DNA of 64,000 nucleotides from Anomaloglossus baeobatrachus. Taxonomy: Eukaryota > Chordata > Amphibia > Anura > Aromobatidae. Under the pieces are notes generated by a model. It searched no databases and was not told the DNA's origin. It was given only the letters and a program-made list of their open reading frames with translations. Where the stretch lies: positions 66,346,221 through 66,410,220 of the forward strand of contig NC_134353.1 of NCBI RefSeq assembly GCF_048569485.1, read 5' to 3'. Positions 1-12,289 of this stretch are shown in pieces. Position 1 is the stretch's first letter, and each line of letters begins with the position of its first letter. Position numbers and translations under genes: made by a program.

Positions 1-144
1 CTGTGTTTTCCTGGGCTGAGCAATCTGGCTCAGCTCCCAGCTCACACACCACACTACTCGAGTTCATCTTTCACTGAACTCTCCTCACAGACTCACTAAC
101 TCCTCCCCCAGGTCAGAGCTTAAGGAATCCTCCCTGGAACTCCA
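1..144 (-). mobile_element. start of a 3' LTR, cut by the window edge
   Basis: Bases 1-144 repeat bases 2329-2470 in the same orientation with only a few differences, and the similarity stops sharply at the sequence TGGAGTTCC (read on the minus strand). This is the expected outer edge of a second LTR. The rest of this LTR lies left of the window. Confidence 0.8.
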
Positions 145-1469
145 TGTTTAGAGCTCCCTCTGCTGGCCTGGGAGAGAAATTGTGTTGGATGATGGTACTT
201 ACTGGCCAATGGATTTCCCCAACTACCTCCAGGCTCAGCATTAACCCTTTTGAGGAGGGCAACACTGCTGTGGCAACCAGACTGCTGGGGCACCACACTC
301 CCCCTTAGTTAAAATCAGTACTCCTGGACTAAGGAAACAAACAAAAACATATTAGGACTTATTCATCCCTTTTTGGGAGGCAAGATCACTTAAATGTTAC
401 AAACGTAATAACAATAATACAATTCTTGTGAGTCCAGTGTGGCTCCCTGCCGGGTGTCCATTACACTGCTCCAGTTGTAAGTAACAGTCAATGGGGGACC
501 CGCCGCGAGAAAACCCCCAACGTAGGCTCTGGGCGTGCGTCAGAGCATCGATGCCACGATTCTATGCACGCCGGACGGGTTTTTCTTCTGGGGTAATTTG
601 AGCACAATGGGTGCTAACTATAAGCAATTAAAGTTTTGATCACCCATAGACAAGTGACCCAGCTGTCCATATGCTTAATTACATAAACAAAAGCATTATA
701 AACAAGACATTTCAAATGACTATTTACAATCTAATAGGTATTCCTTTTTAATCTCTATACCTTGGAGGGGGCTGTCCCTGAGTGCTACATTGGTAGCAGT
801 GGTCTGGTGCTCCTGGCTCTCCTCTCCGCCGACGGCTGCGTGGGCGTTACCCGGGGCCTCGGGTTCAGCGTCCTCCTCCCCCATCAGTTGTCGCAATCGG
901 CGGGCCAGCTGCTTCATCTCTTCGGCCCGGAGGGTCATGCCGGGGTCTGAGGCTCGCTCCCATGCATCTTCACATGCTCCGGGTTTCCAGTACTCCGCCA
1001 TGGTACCTTTGCAACCTTCCCGGTTGGTGATCGTGACCCTTGCTCTCGAGCACTCCTCACCACTGCTCGGCTGCACCCTTCTCCACTCCGGAGGCGGGGC
1101 CAGGAGGTAAACCACTCCCTGGTGCCAGGCCGGCAACCAGCCCACCACGGATGGCATCCCTGCTCCTACAATCCAATACATTCTGGTAAGTCCTTTTTCC
1201 TTCAGTCGCTAGCATCAGACGCTTGCATGTACTTTTCTTTTCTGAAACGCCATCTTTACCTTTTTCTACCGTCCTCTTTGCATAGCGGACGCGGGGCTTA
1301 ACTTCACGCTCTTTTCCCAGACATGTCCCTCTTCTTCCCGCGCTTAGCAAGTTGCAATGGAGGCGGCAGTTTTCACACACGCCAAACACAGTCTATTAGA
1401 CACAGTTCTTTAAAGCACACAGTACCCGGTGGGACAGAGCACGAAATCCTGTTCGTGACGCCAAAAAGT
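145..1469 (-). mobile_element. internal region of a short LTR retroelement (fossil)
   Basis: Lies between the two LTR copies, only about 1.3 kb, much too short for gag plus pol. Next to the LTR at 1470, on the minus strand, it begins with a primer-binding-like TTGGCGTCACGAACAGG. Two short minus-strand open stretches (about 1389-1057 and 1181-720) give a charged, coiled leader resembling a gag N-terminus, but I cannot assign a domain. Likely a non-autonomous Ty3/gypsy relative. Confidence 0.65.
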
Positions 1470-2470
1470 TGACTCGCCCACCCCAGGGCCTTAGGTGACT
1501 TGGTGTCAGGCCGGACTAGTCCGGGGTAGTCAGCGGTGGCGGGGCCCGACTCTGTGACCCTGGTGGAGTCAGTTAATATGGAGGCTGTGGGGGTGATGAT
1601 TATAATAAAGTTTATGAAAGATTCGTGACGCCACCTGTGGTAAATTGCAGCTCTTTAGGGCCGCAGCTGCTGGTAGGGACCTCCGGGGCTGATGTTATAG
1701 CAGCTGAGATGTGGCTTGCTCTCCACAGGTAGAGCGGGTACCCCGGGGCAACCTTTGGTACTTTGTAGGTTCTATGGTGTTGTGTGCTGTGGTTGAGGTG
1801 CAGGGCCGACAGAACAGTAGAAAGAAACAGACACTGACAATAATTTCTTTACCTTTCTCCTTTACTTGTCTTTGGCAACTGGGGAAGTCCTGGGAGCCTG
1901 TTACAGGTGGTACGGTGCTCCGGAGGCCTGGAAGCAGGCGGGGGTCTCACACTGGCCAGGTGAGTAATGAGGCCTACTCCCTACGCTTTGTCTGGTAAAT
2001 TGGGCCCCGTGGCTTCGGTAATGCTGAGACCCGTTCTGTTGCTCTTTGAGGTGGGTTATCACCTCCCCCGTGTGGTGGGCTGCGTGGACGATTACAGGTG
2101 CCGTTCTGTCTATCCGGGCTTCCAGTCCTGACTTTACAGCTGCGCCTCCGGGTGTGAGGTGGACAGAGACCTGCAGTCCTCTCGTCCTCCGGATGTGACC
2201 ACCGGTACTAGAGTACTCAAGTGGCCCCCCTGAACTCCGATATTTAAGTTTTCTAGCGATCACGTCGGGGTGAGCTGGCTGCGCTCCACTCCCCAATGTC
2301 CTTCTCCTCTTTTGCCTCTCTGTGGCCTGTGTTTTCCTGGGCTGAGCAATCTGGCTCAGCTCCCAGCTAACACACCACACTACTCGAGTTCCTCTTTCAC
2401 TGAACTCTCCTCACAGACTCACTAACTCCTCCCCCAGGTCAGAGCTTAAGGGATCCTCCCTGGAACTCCA
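1470..2470 (-). mobile_element. 5' LTR of the short element (about 1.0 kb)
   Basis: On the minus strand it runs from TGGAGTTCC at 2470 to a CA end at 1470, followed by the primer-binding-like site. Contains an AATAAAG-type box and the motif TTCGTGACGCCACC shared with other LTRs of the window (near 41240 and 42890), so these belong to one broad LTR group. Boundaries rest on the direct repeat with 1-144 and on the TG...CA rule. Confidence 0.75.
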
Positions 2471-3439
2471 GGTTACATCCCCATCTAAACAATCACTATC
2501 AGACTTACTTGGCTGCTGCGGTGCTTCTTAGATTGTTTCCTCTCTGTGAATCTGGACTTGTGTCGCTGCTTACAGTGCCTGACTTCTGTTCTTCATCCAC
2601 CTCCTGCTGCTTAATATCCACATCTTGTCACACTCTATTGTTGTTTTGCTCCCTGTAACAAGAGGCACTGTGGGAGTATGGGTTCCAATGAGGCCTTTCC
2701 AAAATGTTGTCACAATACAACTAAACTGATAATGCAGGAAATCATTGCCAACTACATTAACTACTAATCTCCATACTCCATATCAAGGTCCCTAGTGAGT
2801 AGTCCCTCTGAGTGTCCCCTAAAAACTCCTGGTGGCTATGCACCTGCCTACTTACCTAGTGGCCAAACGGCACACTCTTTAGCATTTTTTTCTGGCTAAC
2901 TGGGTGAATTTTTTGCCCTATTTGTTTATTACTAGGGTACACTCTGTTGCATTTTCCCTACTAGTGTGATGACTGCCTTCTGTGTGTTACTGAAGCACAA
3001 AGGTGCCCTTGCCAATCTCCTTGTAGCAAGGGCGTGATTAGACACCCACCACTCCTCGCCTGATCTAGGTTCTAGTTCGTCTTCTGTCTAGTTTCCTGCA
3101 AGGTGTTCTCTGTATTTTCTCACCTGTTACTTAACTCGCCCTGTCTGATGTGTCCGATCCTGACCCCGGCTTCTATCTTGCACCTGTGCTGCCTGCCCTG
3201 ATCTTGGACCATCTCATTAAGACTGTGTCTAGCCCTCCTGTACCTGGTACATCTGCCTTAACCCAGTCAACTGCTGCATGTCAGTTACATCCCTCGATGA
3301 TAAGCCAGGTCTATGGTCCACACCAACCAGTGTTAGATCAGGCCATGAACTCTGCCAACAAGTCAAGACCCAAGGACCATAAGTCTAATGTACAGTTTCT
3401 GCAGGTCTACAGGAGGTCTGCTCTCAGCATAAGTGTCAG
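2471..3439. other. unassigned sequence, possibly leader of the gypsy copy
   Basis: No convincing gene. An open stretch at 3150-3449 leads toward the gag-like segment and could be its leader, but it has no recognisable domain. No LTR could be delimited. Confidence 0.3.
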
Positions 3440-3940
3440 GACCAGCTGATGCACCCTATCAATGTGTTGGCAAATCAGCTGCAGAATCTATCCACTGGAA
3501 TGTCCACCCTTTCAACCACAGTTACCATATCTGGTCAACTCTCCTCTGGTCTGTCAGTCTCTTTGTGGGAATTGCCTAATGCTCCAGTTTCTAGTGGTTC
3601 TGTCAAACTCCAGGTTCCTCTTCCTTCCTGCTATGATGGAGTCCCCCAGGAGACTTGCAGCTTCATTAACAAGTATGAGATCCATTTTGCCCTCCAAGCA
3701 TTTCTCTTCCTTATGGATCAGACCAAGATTGCCTTTATGGTGTCTCTGCTGTCCAGGCAAGCCCTGGCCTGGGCAAATCCTATCTGGGAGCATGGTGGTC
3801 CGGAGACTCAGAACATAGGGGATGGAGATGTTTTCCAGGCAATATTTGAGGTTCCAGCCCACACCTACACAGTTGGTTCGTCCCTTTTGTGTATAAGGCA
3901 GGGCATGGACTCAGTGGCCCAGTATGTCTTCATGCCGTAG

Positions 3941-4630
3941 GACTTGATCCAGTCATCTTGTGCTGTGTGGACACTTTCCTTCTTTCCTGAGTCACAGCCA
4001 GACCATTCCCTTTCGAAATGCTGATGGTCTAATTTACTTTTACCTTTACTTCTCTTCCTATGGTGTGTGGTTATTCACTGTTCTCTGTTGCGTATTGTCT
4101 CTTTTCTATCACAGCTCAGGTAGGGCTATTTCTCCTCTCACCAGCTTTCTCTACTGACTATATTCCTTTTTATGTGGATGTCTACTAGGATTTCCAGCCT
4201 TGCAACTAATTGATTTAGGCAGAGACCAGTGTTGTTTTTGTCTGTGTATTCTCTTTTGCCTCTCCTATGTAACTTTGTTTTTGGTTAGGTTGTTAGGAGT
4301 TTTTCCCTGGTTTGCATATATTATTTCTGCTGTTTCCACTCGTACATGTGTTTTTTTGCTTCCTCTCATGGGGTTCTTGTCTATCTCTGCACGCTTTCCC
4401 TACCTTGGTTAGTGATGCGTAGCTGTCCCTATCTCCAGTTCCTCAGGAGATAGTGAAACAATCCAATAGAATTTTAATCAGTCAGGTCCGGGTTCTGAGT
4501 ATCTAGTTGTGTTGCTAGGAATATTTCAGCCTCTTACATTAGGGACTGTGCATTTAAAGATAAATGCATGTCTGTATCGGAAGCAGCATGGTGCAACTGC
4601 ATTGAGATAGGCTTTTCCCTCCCTTTACTT
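3941..4630. other. foreign AT-rich block inside the gypsy copy
   Basis: About 0.7 kb between two gag-like segments shows no coding similarity and has T-rich, LTR-like composition. Probably an inserted non-coding element; its exact ends and family were not resolved. Confidence 0.4.
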
Positions 4631-5958
4631 TTGTTGGAATGCAGACGTGCATAACAATGCCTTTACGCTTCCATACCCTGGTGGTGGACCTAGCCTGGAA
4701 TCAGGAGGCTCAGGCGGTGACCTTCTGGCAGGGCATGTCCGGCCATATCAAGGATGAGTTGGCTATCACAGGTCTACCATCCATGCTAGATGCCCTTATA
4801 TACCTGCCCAACAGGATATATCTCTGCTTCCAATAGTGGGCTATAGAACAAGCTTCGGTGTCTCCTCAAATCTGAAGACCACCCAGGCTGGCCCCAAACT
4901 TCCAGTTCCCCTTGCTATCGCAAACCACACCACGAGCCCCTGAGCCGATGCAGGTAGACTGGGCTAAACTTTCAGTGAAAGACCAACAGCGAAGGTTCAG
5001 TGAAAACGCATGTATGTGCTGTGGAGGCAATTTACACTTTCTTTGTCAATGCCCTGTGAGAACGTGAAACACTAGCACCTAGGGTTTGTGGAGTAGACAA
5101 CCCAAGGTGAGTGTGATTTTCTACTGACCAAAGTTACCCTGGCCTGACAGGAGAAGTCCCTCTCTGCAGATGCCATTCTTAATTCTGTCTCTGTGAGCAA
5201 CTTCATTCTTTAGGATCTTGTCTGTCATTTTCAGCTTTCTACTTAACAGCTGGAAAATTACCTCACTATTGCCTCCATAGATGGACAATGGCTGGCAGAG
5301 CCTATTCAATTCATTATACTGCTCGTCAGAGTCCTGCATGTTCAGAAAATCTCATTCTATGTGCTACTCAGTTCCACAAATTCTACTTTTATGGGTCTTC
5401 CTTGGCTGCATCTTCACACGCTGACTATTGACTGGTCCACCGGGCAGGTGCTTCACTGGGACCGTATTGTGCTGCTAACTGCCTCGCCAAAGTCATGCCC
5501 TCAACTCACCCTCTCTGCCTTTGAATCTTGCTTCCCTGTCTGTTCATTATCATGATATTGCAGATGTCTTCAACAAAAAGAAGGATGAGGCCTTGCCACA
5601 CAACAGAGCTTATGACTATCCCATCAAGCTACTGCCTGGCAGCGTTTCCCCAGGGGTTGGATGCATCTTTGCTTGAGACTCGGTCTATGTTAGAATATAT
5701 TCAAGACAACTTGGCCAAAGGAATCATCAGTAAATACTTCTCTCCGGCTGGAGCTGACTTCTTTTTCATGTGAATGAATTATGGTTCCCCACATCAATGC
5801 ATAGACTACCGTGGATTAACAAAATCACCATCAAAAACAAGTATCCCCTGCCTTTGATCTTCGAATTGTTTGACAGAATCCATAAGACAGATCTTCTCCA
5901 AACAAGATTTACGAGGGTATTACAGTCTAATCTGATTGTTATCCGTAAAGGTTATGAA

Positions 5959-6365
5959 TAGAGATGAGCGGTTCTGTGGAAGTTTGGTTCGCCAGCAGCA
6001 AACAAGCCAAGCCGAGCCGAGCCAGGCTCGAGCTTGATCCAATTACTAGGACAAGTAACAGATTGGCAGTTTGAGTCTCCGCCCACACACAGCCATCCAT
6101 AAGTAGATCACTTCCGGGGGTGGGTGGGCAGGCTTTTTCTAACAATTTTTTGGGTTGCACACTACACATAATCATGTTGGTGTTACCCCAAGTACGAGAC
6201 GTTCAAACACTGCAAGCGACTCGCACAGGGCTGTGCACCAAGCGTACCTGAGCACAGCGTTCCTCGCACAAGTGAAGTTCGCACGTAAAGCATCTGAACT
6301 CCGAACCTTGATTTTTAAATTTGGTGTTTGGTTTGAAAATTGAACTTCAGGTTCGCTTATCTCTA
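5959..6365. mobile_element. hAT-type MITE inserted in the gypsy copy
   Basis: 407 bp, starting TAGAGATGAGCGG and ending CGCTTATCTCTA, i.e. imperfect terminal inverted repeats. It is flanked by 8-bp duplications gttatgaa (5951-5958) and gtgatgaa (6366-6373), one mismatch. An 8-bp target duplication is the hAT hallmark. No transposase inside. Confidence 0.8.
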
Positions 6366-6999
6366 GTGATGAATGGAAAATGGCCTTTATTGGTCATGAA
6401 TATCTGCTTTGTCATTTGGTCTTTGCAATGCTCCCGCAGTGTTTCAGGAGTTCACCAATTACATCTTTTGTGATCTTCTGTATGTTTTCGTGGTCCTTTA
6501 CTTGGACAACATCCTCATTTTCTCTCCTGATCTGTTTACCTCTAGAAGGCACGTTCGTCAGGTTCTGCAGCTGAAAAGGAAATACAAGTTGTTTGCCAAG
6601 TTATCCAAGTATATCTTTGAGAAATTGTCCTTGCATTTTCTCAGTATATCGTTTCCAGCCTGAGCTTCAAAATGCATCGTGAAAGGTTTCTGCAGTTCTT
6701 TTCTAGCCTTGACCCAAAGGGCCATTCTGCGTTTCATTAGTTTTGCCAACTTCTACAGATAATTTATTCCGCACATCTCATCTTTCATGGAATCAATTTC
6801 AAAAGAGTCTGGCTGGAGTAATTCTTGTTTGCTTTCCATAATTTGAAAAGGGTCTTCACAAGAGCCGCGGTTCTTCACCATCCCGATCCTCACAAGTAGC
6901 TTGTCTTGGAGGTAAATACCAATTCTATTGGTGCTGATGCTGTTCTCCTGCAAAGATCTTCTTCAAGGTAGTTTCTCTTGCATTTTTTGTAAGAACTGT

Positions 7000-8567
7000 T
7001 TTCACCAGCTAAAAAAAAACTATACTATTAGAGGTTGAGAGCTTCTAGCCATTAAGCTGGCACTTTAAGAATGGCGACATCTACTTGAGGGTGCCAGCTC
7101 TCTGGTAAGACTTTACATGAACGACAAGGACCTGACCTTCCTTCAATCTTGTCGGTGCGAGTTCATAGATACCAAATATGTGTAGTTTACTTTTATGTAA
7201 AGTGGTGAAAAAAAATCAGACGTTTCTCCAAAGAAAGAATTGCCCTTTTGTCGCCATTTTCCGATATCTGTAGCATTCTCATTTTTCGGGATCTGGGGCT
7301 CATTTACGGCTTATATTTTGTATCTTGAGCTGACGTGTTTAACTATACAATTTTTGTGTAGATGCGCTGATTTGATCTCTTGTTATTGTATTTTAATGCA
7401 TTGTTGTGGCGACCAAAAAACGTAATGTTGGTGTTTGGAATTTTTTTATCGCCACGCTATATATCAGATGAATTGATTTTATATTTTGATAGATCGGGCA
7501 TTTCTGAAAGTGGAGATATCAATTATGTGTATTTTTTTTATTGGTTTATTTTCTATGAGGCGGAAGGGGGGCAATTTGAACTTTTAGATTTTTTTAATTT
7601 TTTCAAACTTTTTTTAACTGTACTGTTCCTGTTAGGGCTGTCATTCTGTCGGCTCTAACAGGAAATACGTTATGGTAGCGTCAGGGATCATCAGCAACAC
7701 CATGGTGCTCCATGCCGATGGCGGCAGGAAACGGTGCAATTCCAGCTGCGGCTATTGAAATCGTGCTGTCAGATTTTGACCGCGCAATCTAAGTGGTAAG
7801 CAGGATTGGATCAGCATTGGATCAGCAGACGTGCGAGGATTACCGCAGGCTTGCCGCCGGAGCGCACAATAACCCGGGGGACACGACCAAGCACGTATAT
7901 ACACATCCAAGGTCGCGAAGGGGACAGACGGACATTAATTTATGACACATACCTTCCTTTAGGAACTGTTTCCATAATTGGTTTTAGAAACTGCTCATTG
8001 AACTACAGGTCCCAGCATTAAAGAGAGGGCCCTAATTTTACAGCAGCTCCCTCTTATCTTGCTTTCCCACTATTGTTTTACTATCAGTCTCTGTCTCCTC
8101 TGATAACAGAGATCTGCTGTCCTCTGTGGAAACATAAATACCATTTCTTATCCATGTTTATGGGTTTCCTTTATGAACGAGTTCTGGTGACGGGAATCTG
8201 GCAGGAAACCAACAATGTCCTGGAGAGAGATCGGAATAAACACATAATGGATATCTACAGGAAACCTAGTGACGTCGAGCTGCAGCTTCTGACCGGTCCA
8301 TTAGCTGGGGCCCTCGATAGCAGCTGGAATGGAGTGGTGAATCTCTATGGATGTGCCGCTATGGAAATAAGGGGCTGATTAGATGCACAGCCGCTTTCAG
8401 CCAACACCTCACCATACACAAGTGGGACGTGGTATTGCAACTCTGCTGCATTCACTTAAAACATATGGACAGCTTCAGGAGGCTTTGGGTTTGTTTACAA
8501 TTGGGTTTTATTAAAAATGATGCACCCTTTGCCTGCTGATTGCTGACTGCAGAATGAGATTAACTAA
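7000..8567. other. gene-free flank with AT-rich dispersed repeat
   Basis: About 7090-8035 is an AT-rich, T-run-bearing sequence of the kind common in non-coding amphibian DNA transposons; ends could not be set. 8036-8567 shows nothing I recognise. Short open frames here lack domain character. Confidence 0.4.
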
Positions 8568-9089
8568 GGCTACTTACACACTTGCGTTGTGCGGCATCCT
8601 TTGCAATCCGCCGCCTTGAGGAATTACGGTAACCATTGCAGGAATCCGTTTATTCCTCATAGGCTTCTATTAAGGGCGGATTGCAACGGATGGTCTTGCG
8701 TTCCATCCGTCCCACAGCGCATCAGTCATTTTGTCAGTCACCATCAGTGCCCGCCGGGTGGAAGGAACACGCAATGTAACTTTTTTTGTCTGTGTAAATA
8801 AACGCACTCGGCAGGATACCGTCAGAATCCGTTAAGAGGCATAATGAATGTCTATGGTGCTGGATTCCGTCACCATGTGTTTGGCGACGGATTCCAATGC
8901 AGGATTCCGTCACATTCTACTGAGCATGCTCAGCATGTCCAGCATAACGTTCTAAATAGTTTAAAAGCACTCCTGGTCTTTCTTTGTCGTTCTCTATCTC
9001 TCTCTCTGTCGGTCGGTCTCTCCCTCTCAAGCCCGCTCTCATACTCACCGATCACCGGCGCGGCGCTGCAGGGCGTTCACACTGCTCTG

Positions 9090-9720
9090 GCGGCTTCTCC
9101 TGCTTTTGAAAATGCTGGCCACTCATTATTCCATCTCATATTCACTGCTTCCCCCGCCCACTGGTGCCTGTGATTGGTTGCAGTCAGATGCGCCCCCACA
9201 CTGAGTGACAGCTGTCTCACTGCAACCAATCACCAGTGGGCGGGTCTATATCATGCAGTACAATAATTAATTTTAAAAAAAAAAAACAAAAAACAGCGTG
9301 TGGCCTCCCCCCCCCATTTTGATACCAGATAAGATAAAGCCACACAGCTGAAGGCTGGTATTCTCAGGATGGGGAGCCTCCCAGCCTAAAAATTTCAGCC
9401 AGCACCCGCCCGGAATTGCCACATCCATTAGATGCAACAGTCTCAGGACTCTACCTAGCTCATCCTGAATTGCCCTGGTGCGGTAACAATCGGGGTAATA
9501 AGGAGTTAATAGCAGCCACTAAGTCCTAGGTTAGTCATGGTAGGCGTCTATGAGACACCCCCCATGATTAATCTGTAGTGAAAGTAAATAAAGACAAACA
9601 ACGAAAAATCCTTTATTTGAAATAAAAGACAAAAAAAAACCCTCTTTCACCACTTTATTAATCACCAAATACCTCTCCAGGTCCGGCATAATCCACACCA
9701 GGTCCCACGACCCTTTCAGC
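9090..9720 (+). repeat. dispersed repeat R1, copy 1
   Basis: Non-coding, with recognisable blocks in order: a gattggttgcagtcag-type segment, an A/T run, attttgatacc, ctggtattctcagg, cagcctaaaaat, attgccctggtgcggt. The same blocks recur near 19655, 24960 and 55149, the last two inverted. Confidence 0.7.
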
Positions 9721-9824
9721 TCTGCTTCATCGGAAGCTGACAGGAGTGGCCGTAGAACACCGCCGCTCCTGTGAGCTCCACGCAGCAACTGAAGTGAGTC
9801 ACACTGTTAGCGGTAACGTCACTC

Positions 9825-11350
9825 AGGTAATGCCGGCGTATGTGCGGTGATGATGGGGGCTGTAGTACCGGCGTGTGTGCGGTGACGATGGGTGCGGTAG
9901 TGCAGGTGTGTGTGTGAGGTGATGATGGGGCTGTAGTGCCAGTGTGTGTGCGGTGATGATGGGTACAGTAGTGCAGGTGTGTGTGTGTGTGTGTGTGAGG
10001 TGATGATGGGTGCGGTAGTGCCTGCGTGTGTGTGGTGATGATGGGAGCGGTAGTACTGGTGTGTGTGCGATAGTGCCGGTGTGTACAATGATGATGGGTG
10101 CGGAAGTGCCGGTGTGTGCGGTGATTATGGGAGCGGTAGTACCGGTGTGTGTGCGATAGTGCCGGTGTGTGCAATGATGATGGGTGCGGTAGTGCCTGCG
10201 TGTGTGCGGTGATGATGGGTGCGGTAGTGCCTGCGTGTGTGCGGTGATGATGGGTGCGGTAGTGCCTGCGTGTGTGCAGTGATGATGGGTGCGGTAGTGC
10301 TGGGGTGTGTGCGGTGATGATGGGGGCGGTAGTGCCGGGGTGTGTGCGGTGATGATGGGTACAGTAGTGCCAGTGTGTGTGCGGTGATGATGGGTACAGT
10401 AGTGCTGGTGTGTGAGGTGATGATGGGTGCGGTAGTGCCTGCGTGTGTGCGGTGATGGGTGCGGTAGTGCCTGCGTGTGTGCGTTGATGATGGGTGCGGT
10501 AGTGCTGGTGTGTGCGGTGATGATGGGAGTGGTAGTTCCGGTGTGTGTGCGATAGTGCCTGTGTGTGGATGGGGGCGGTAGTGTCTGTGTGTGCGGTGAT
10601 GATGGGGGCAGTAGTGCCGGGGTGTGTGCGGTGATGATGGGGGTGGTATTGCCGGTGTTTGTGCGGTGATGATGGGGGCGGTATTGCCGGTGTTTGTGCG
10701 GTGATGATGGGTGTGGTAGTACCGGTGTGTGTGCGGTGATGATGGGGGTGGTAGTGCCGTGATGATGGGGGCAGTAGTGCCGGTGTTTGCGCGGTGATGA
10801 TGGGGGCGGTAGTGTTGGTGTGTGTGCGGTGATGATCGGTGCGGTAGTTCCGATGTGTGTGCGGTGATGATGGTTACAGTAGTGCAGGTGTGTGTGTGAG
10901 GTGATGATGGGGGCGGTAGTGCCAGTGTGTGTGCGGTGATGATGGGTACAGTAGTGCAGGTGTGTGTGTGTGCAATGATGATGGGTGCGGTAGTGCCTGC
11001 GTGTGTGCGATGATGGGTGCGGTAGTGCCTGCGTGTGTGCGTTGATGATGGGTGCGGTAGTGCCGGTGTGTGCGGTGATGATGGGAGTGGTAGTTCCGGT
11101 GTGTGTGCGATAGTGCCTGTGTGTGTGCGGTGATGATGGGTGCGGTAGTGCCGGTGTGTGTGCGGTGATAATGGGGGCGGTAGTGCCGGTGTTTGCGCGG
11201 TGATGATGGGGGCGGTAGTGTCGGTGTGTGTGCGGTGATGATGGGGGCAGTAGTGCCGGGGTGTGTGCGGTGATGATGGGGGTGGTAGTGCCGGGGTGTG
11301 TGGTGATTATGGGGGCGGTAGTATCGGTGTGTACGCGGTGTGTGTGCGGT
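9825..11350. repeat. minisatellite, about 35-bp unit
   Basis: About 1.5 kb of imperfect tandem units built on ggtgatgatgggtgcggtag plus a variable tg-rich tail. The unit is read open on the minus strand for 536 codons as HHRTHTGTTAPIITAHT-like repeats. This is an array artefact, not a protein gene. Confidence 0.92.
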
Positions 11351-11515
11351 GATGGGGGCTCTCTCTCTCGGCTAAAGAAAACTAAAAGAACGCAACACGT
11401 TATTACAGAGGAATCCGTTGCCTTTATTATCACACTATTTACAATGCATCAGTCACATGCGCCACACAACGCATTGTGATGGATGCCGCACAACGCAAGT
11501 GTGAAAGTACCCTAA

Positions 11516-12107
11516 GGCAGGCTTTACACGTTGCGACATCGCTTCCGAAATATCATTGGGGTCACGTCATTAGTGACGCACATCCGGCGCCGGTAGTGAC
11601 AACGCAACGTGTAAATCCTAGGTGCGACGATAAACGATCGCAAAAGCGTCGAAAATCGGTGATCTGTGTAGCGTCGTTCATTTTCATAATGTCGCTCCTG
11701 CTGCAGGTAAGATGTTGTTTGTCGTTCCTGCAGCTCCACACATCGCTGTGTGTAAACCCGCAGGAGCGACAAACATCTCCTTACCTGCGTCCACAGGCAA
11801 TGCGTAAGGGAGAAGGTGGGCGGGATGTTATGTCCCGCTCATCTCCGCCCCTCCGCTTCTATTGGCCGGCTGATTACTGATGTCGCGGTGACGCTGCTGT
11901 GACGCCGAACGCACCTCCCCCTTGAAGGGGGGATAGTTCGGCGGTCACAGCAATGTCGCCGAGCAGGTATGTGCATGTGAAGCTGCCGTAGCGATAATAT
12001 TCGCTACGGCAGCAATTACCAGATATCGCATGTGCGACGGGGGCGGGTGCTATCGCGCTTGGCATCGCTAGCCGATGCTAGCGATGTCACAACGTGTAAA
12101 GTACCCC
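11516..12107. mobile_element. second Harbinger-like MITE, abutting the first
   Basis: 592 bp. Left end GGCAGGCTTTACACGTTGCG, right end (reverse complement) GGGGTACTTTACACGTTGTG; both continue ACATCGCT. Preceded by TAA and followed by TGA, consistent with a mutated 3-bp duplication. Internal block cggccaatagaagcggaggg (read on the minus strand) also occurs near 18110 in the element at 17892. Confidence 0.6.
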
Positions 12108-12289
12108 TGAGAGTTAGAGATAAACAAAAAGTTTCCAATACTCTGATCTGGCATCTATTTCGATCCTCCATGAAAGCCGGCCAGGACAGTGTTTATTTTG
12201 GTTAAGAAATAACATTTGGAACACCATTCTAAGTCTGAACTGGGTGCAAAAACCCTAAAAAACTTCATTATATAGAGAGAAGGTATGCA

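Larger units (their letters stand above)
3440..6990 (+). mobile_element. decayed Ty3/gypsy gag-pol copy (fossil)
   Basis: A gag capsid-like segment near 3449-3900 (motifs such as SFINKYEIHFALQAF, SLLSRQALAWANPIWE), a later gag part near 4640-4840 (FWQGMSGHIKDELA), then protease/reverse transcriptase pieces: DVFNKK...LPHNRAYDYPIKLLPG near 5560-5650, NKITIKNKYPLPLIFELFDR near 5817-5876, CNAPAVFQEF near 6420, YLDNILIFS near 6500, and RNase H-like similarity to about 6990. Typical of vertebrate Ty3/gypsy (Metaviridae). The copy is old, broken in many places (on the order of ten or more), and has no visible flanking LTR pair. It also carries inserted elements. Confidence 0.85.
8568..11512. mobile_element. 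Harbinger-like non-autonomous element with 3-bp TAA duplication
   Basis: Terminal inverted repeats: left GGCTACTTACACACTTGCG, right (reverse complement) GGGTACTTTCACACTTGCG, continuing into GTTGTGCGGCATCC on both sides. Flanked by TAA at 8565-8567 and 11513-11515. TIR style plus TWA target fits PIF/Harbinger. It carries no transposase; instead it holds a copy of dispersed repeat R1 (about 9090-9720) and a 1.5 kb minisatellite. Confidence 0.75.

Noticed and set aside
9825-11350. CRISPR-like regular repeats
   Set aside because: Units are contiguous and variable with no unique spacers, the context is a eukaryotic transposon, and no cas gene exists. The same holds for the arrays at 24577, 35258 and 62558.
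9823-11433. 536-codon minus-strand open frame rich in His/Thr (HHRTHTGTTAP repeats), superficially like a zinc-binding or histidine-rich protein
   Set aside because: It follows the 35-bp minisatellite base for base; other frames are also open and there is no domain outside the repeat.
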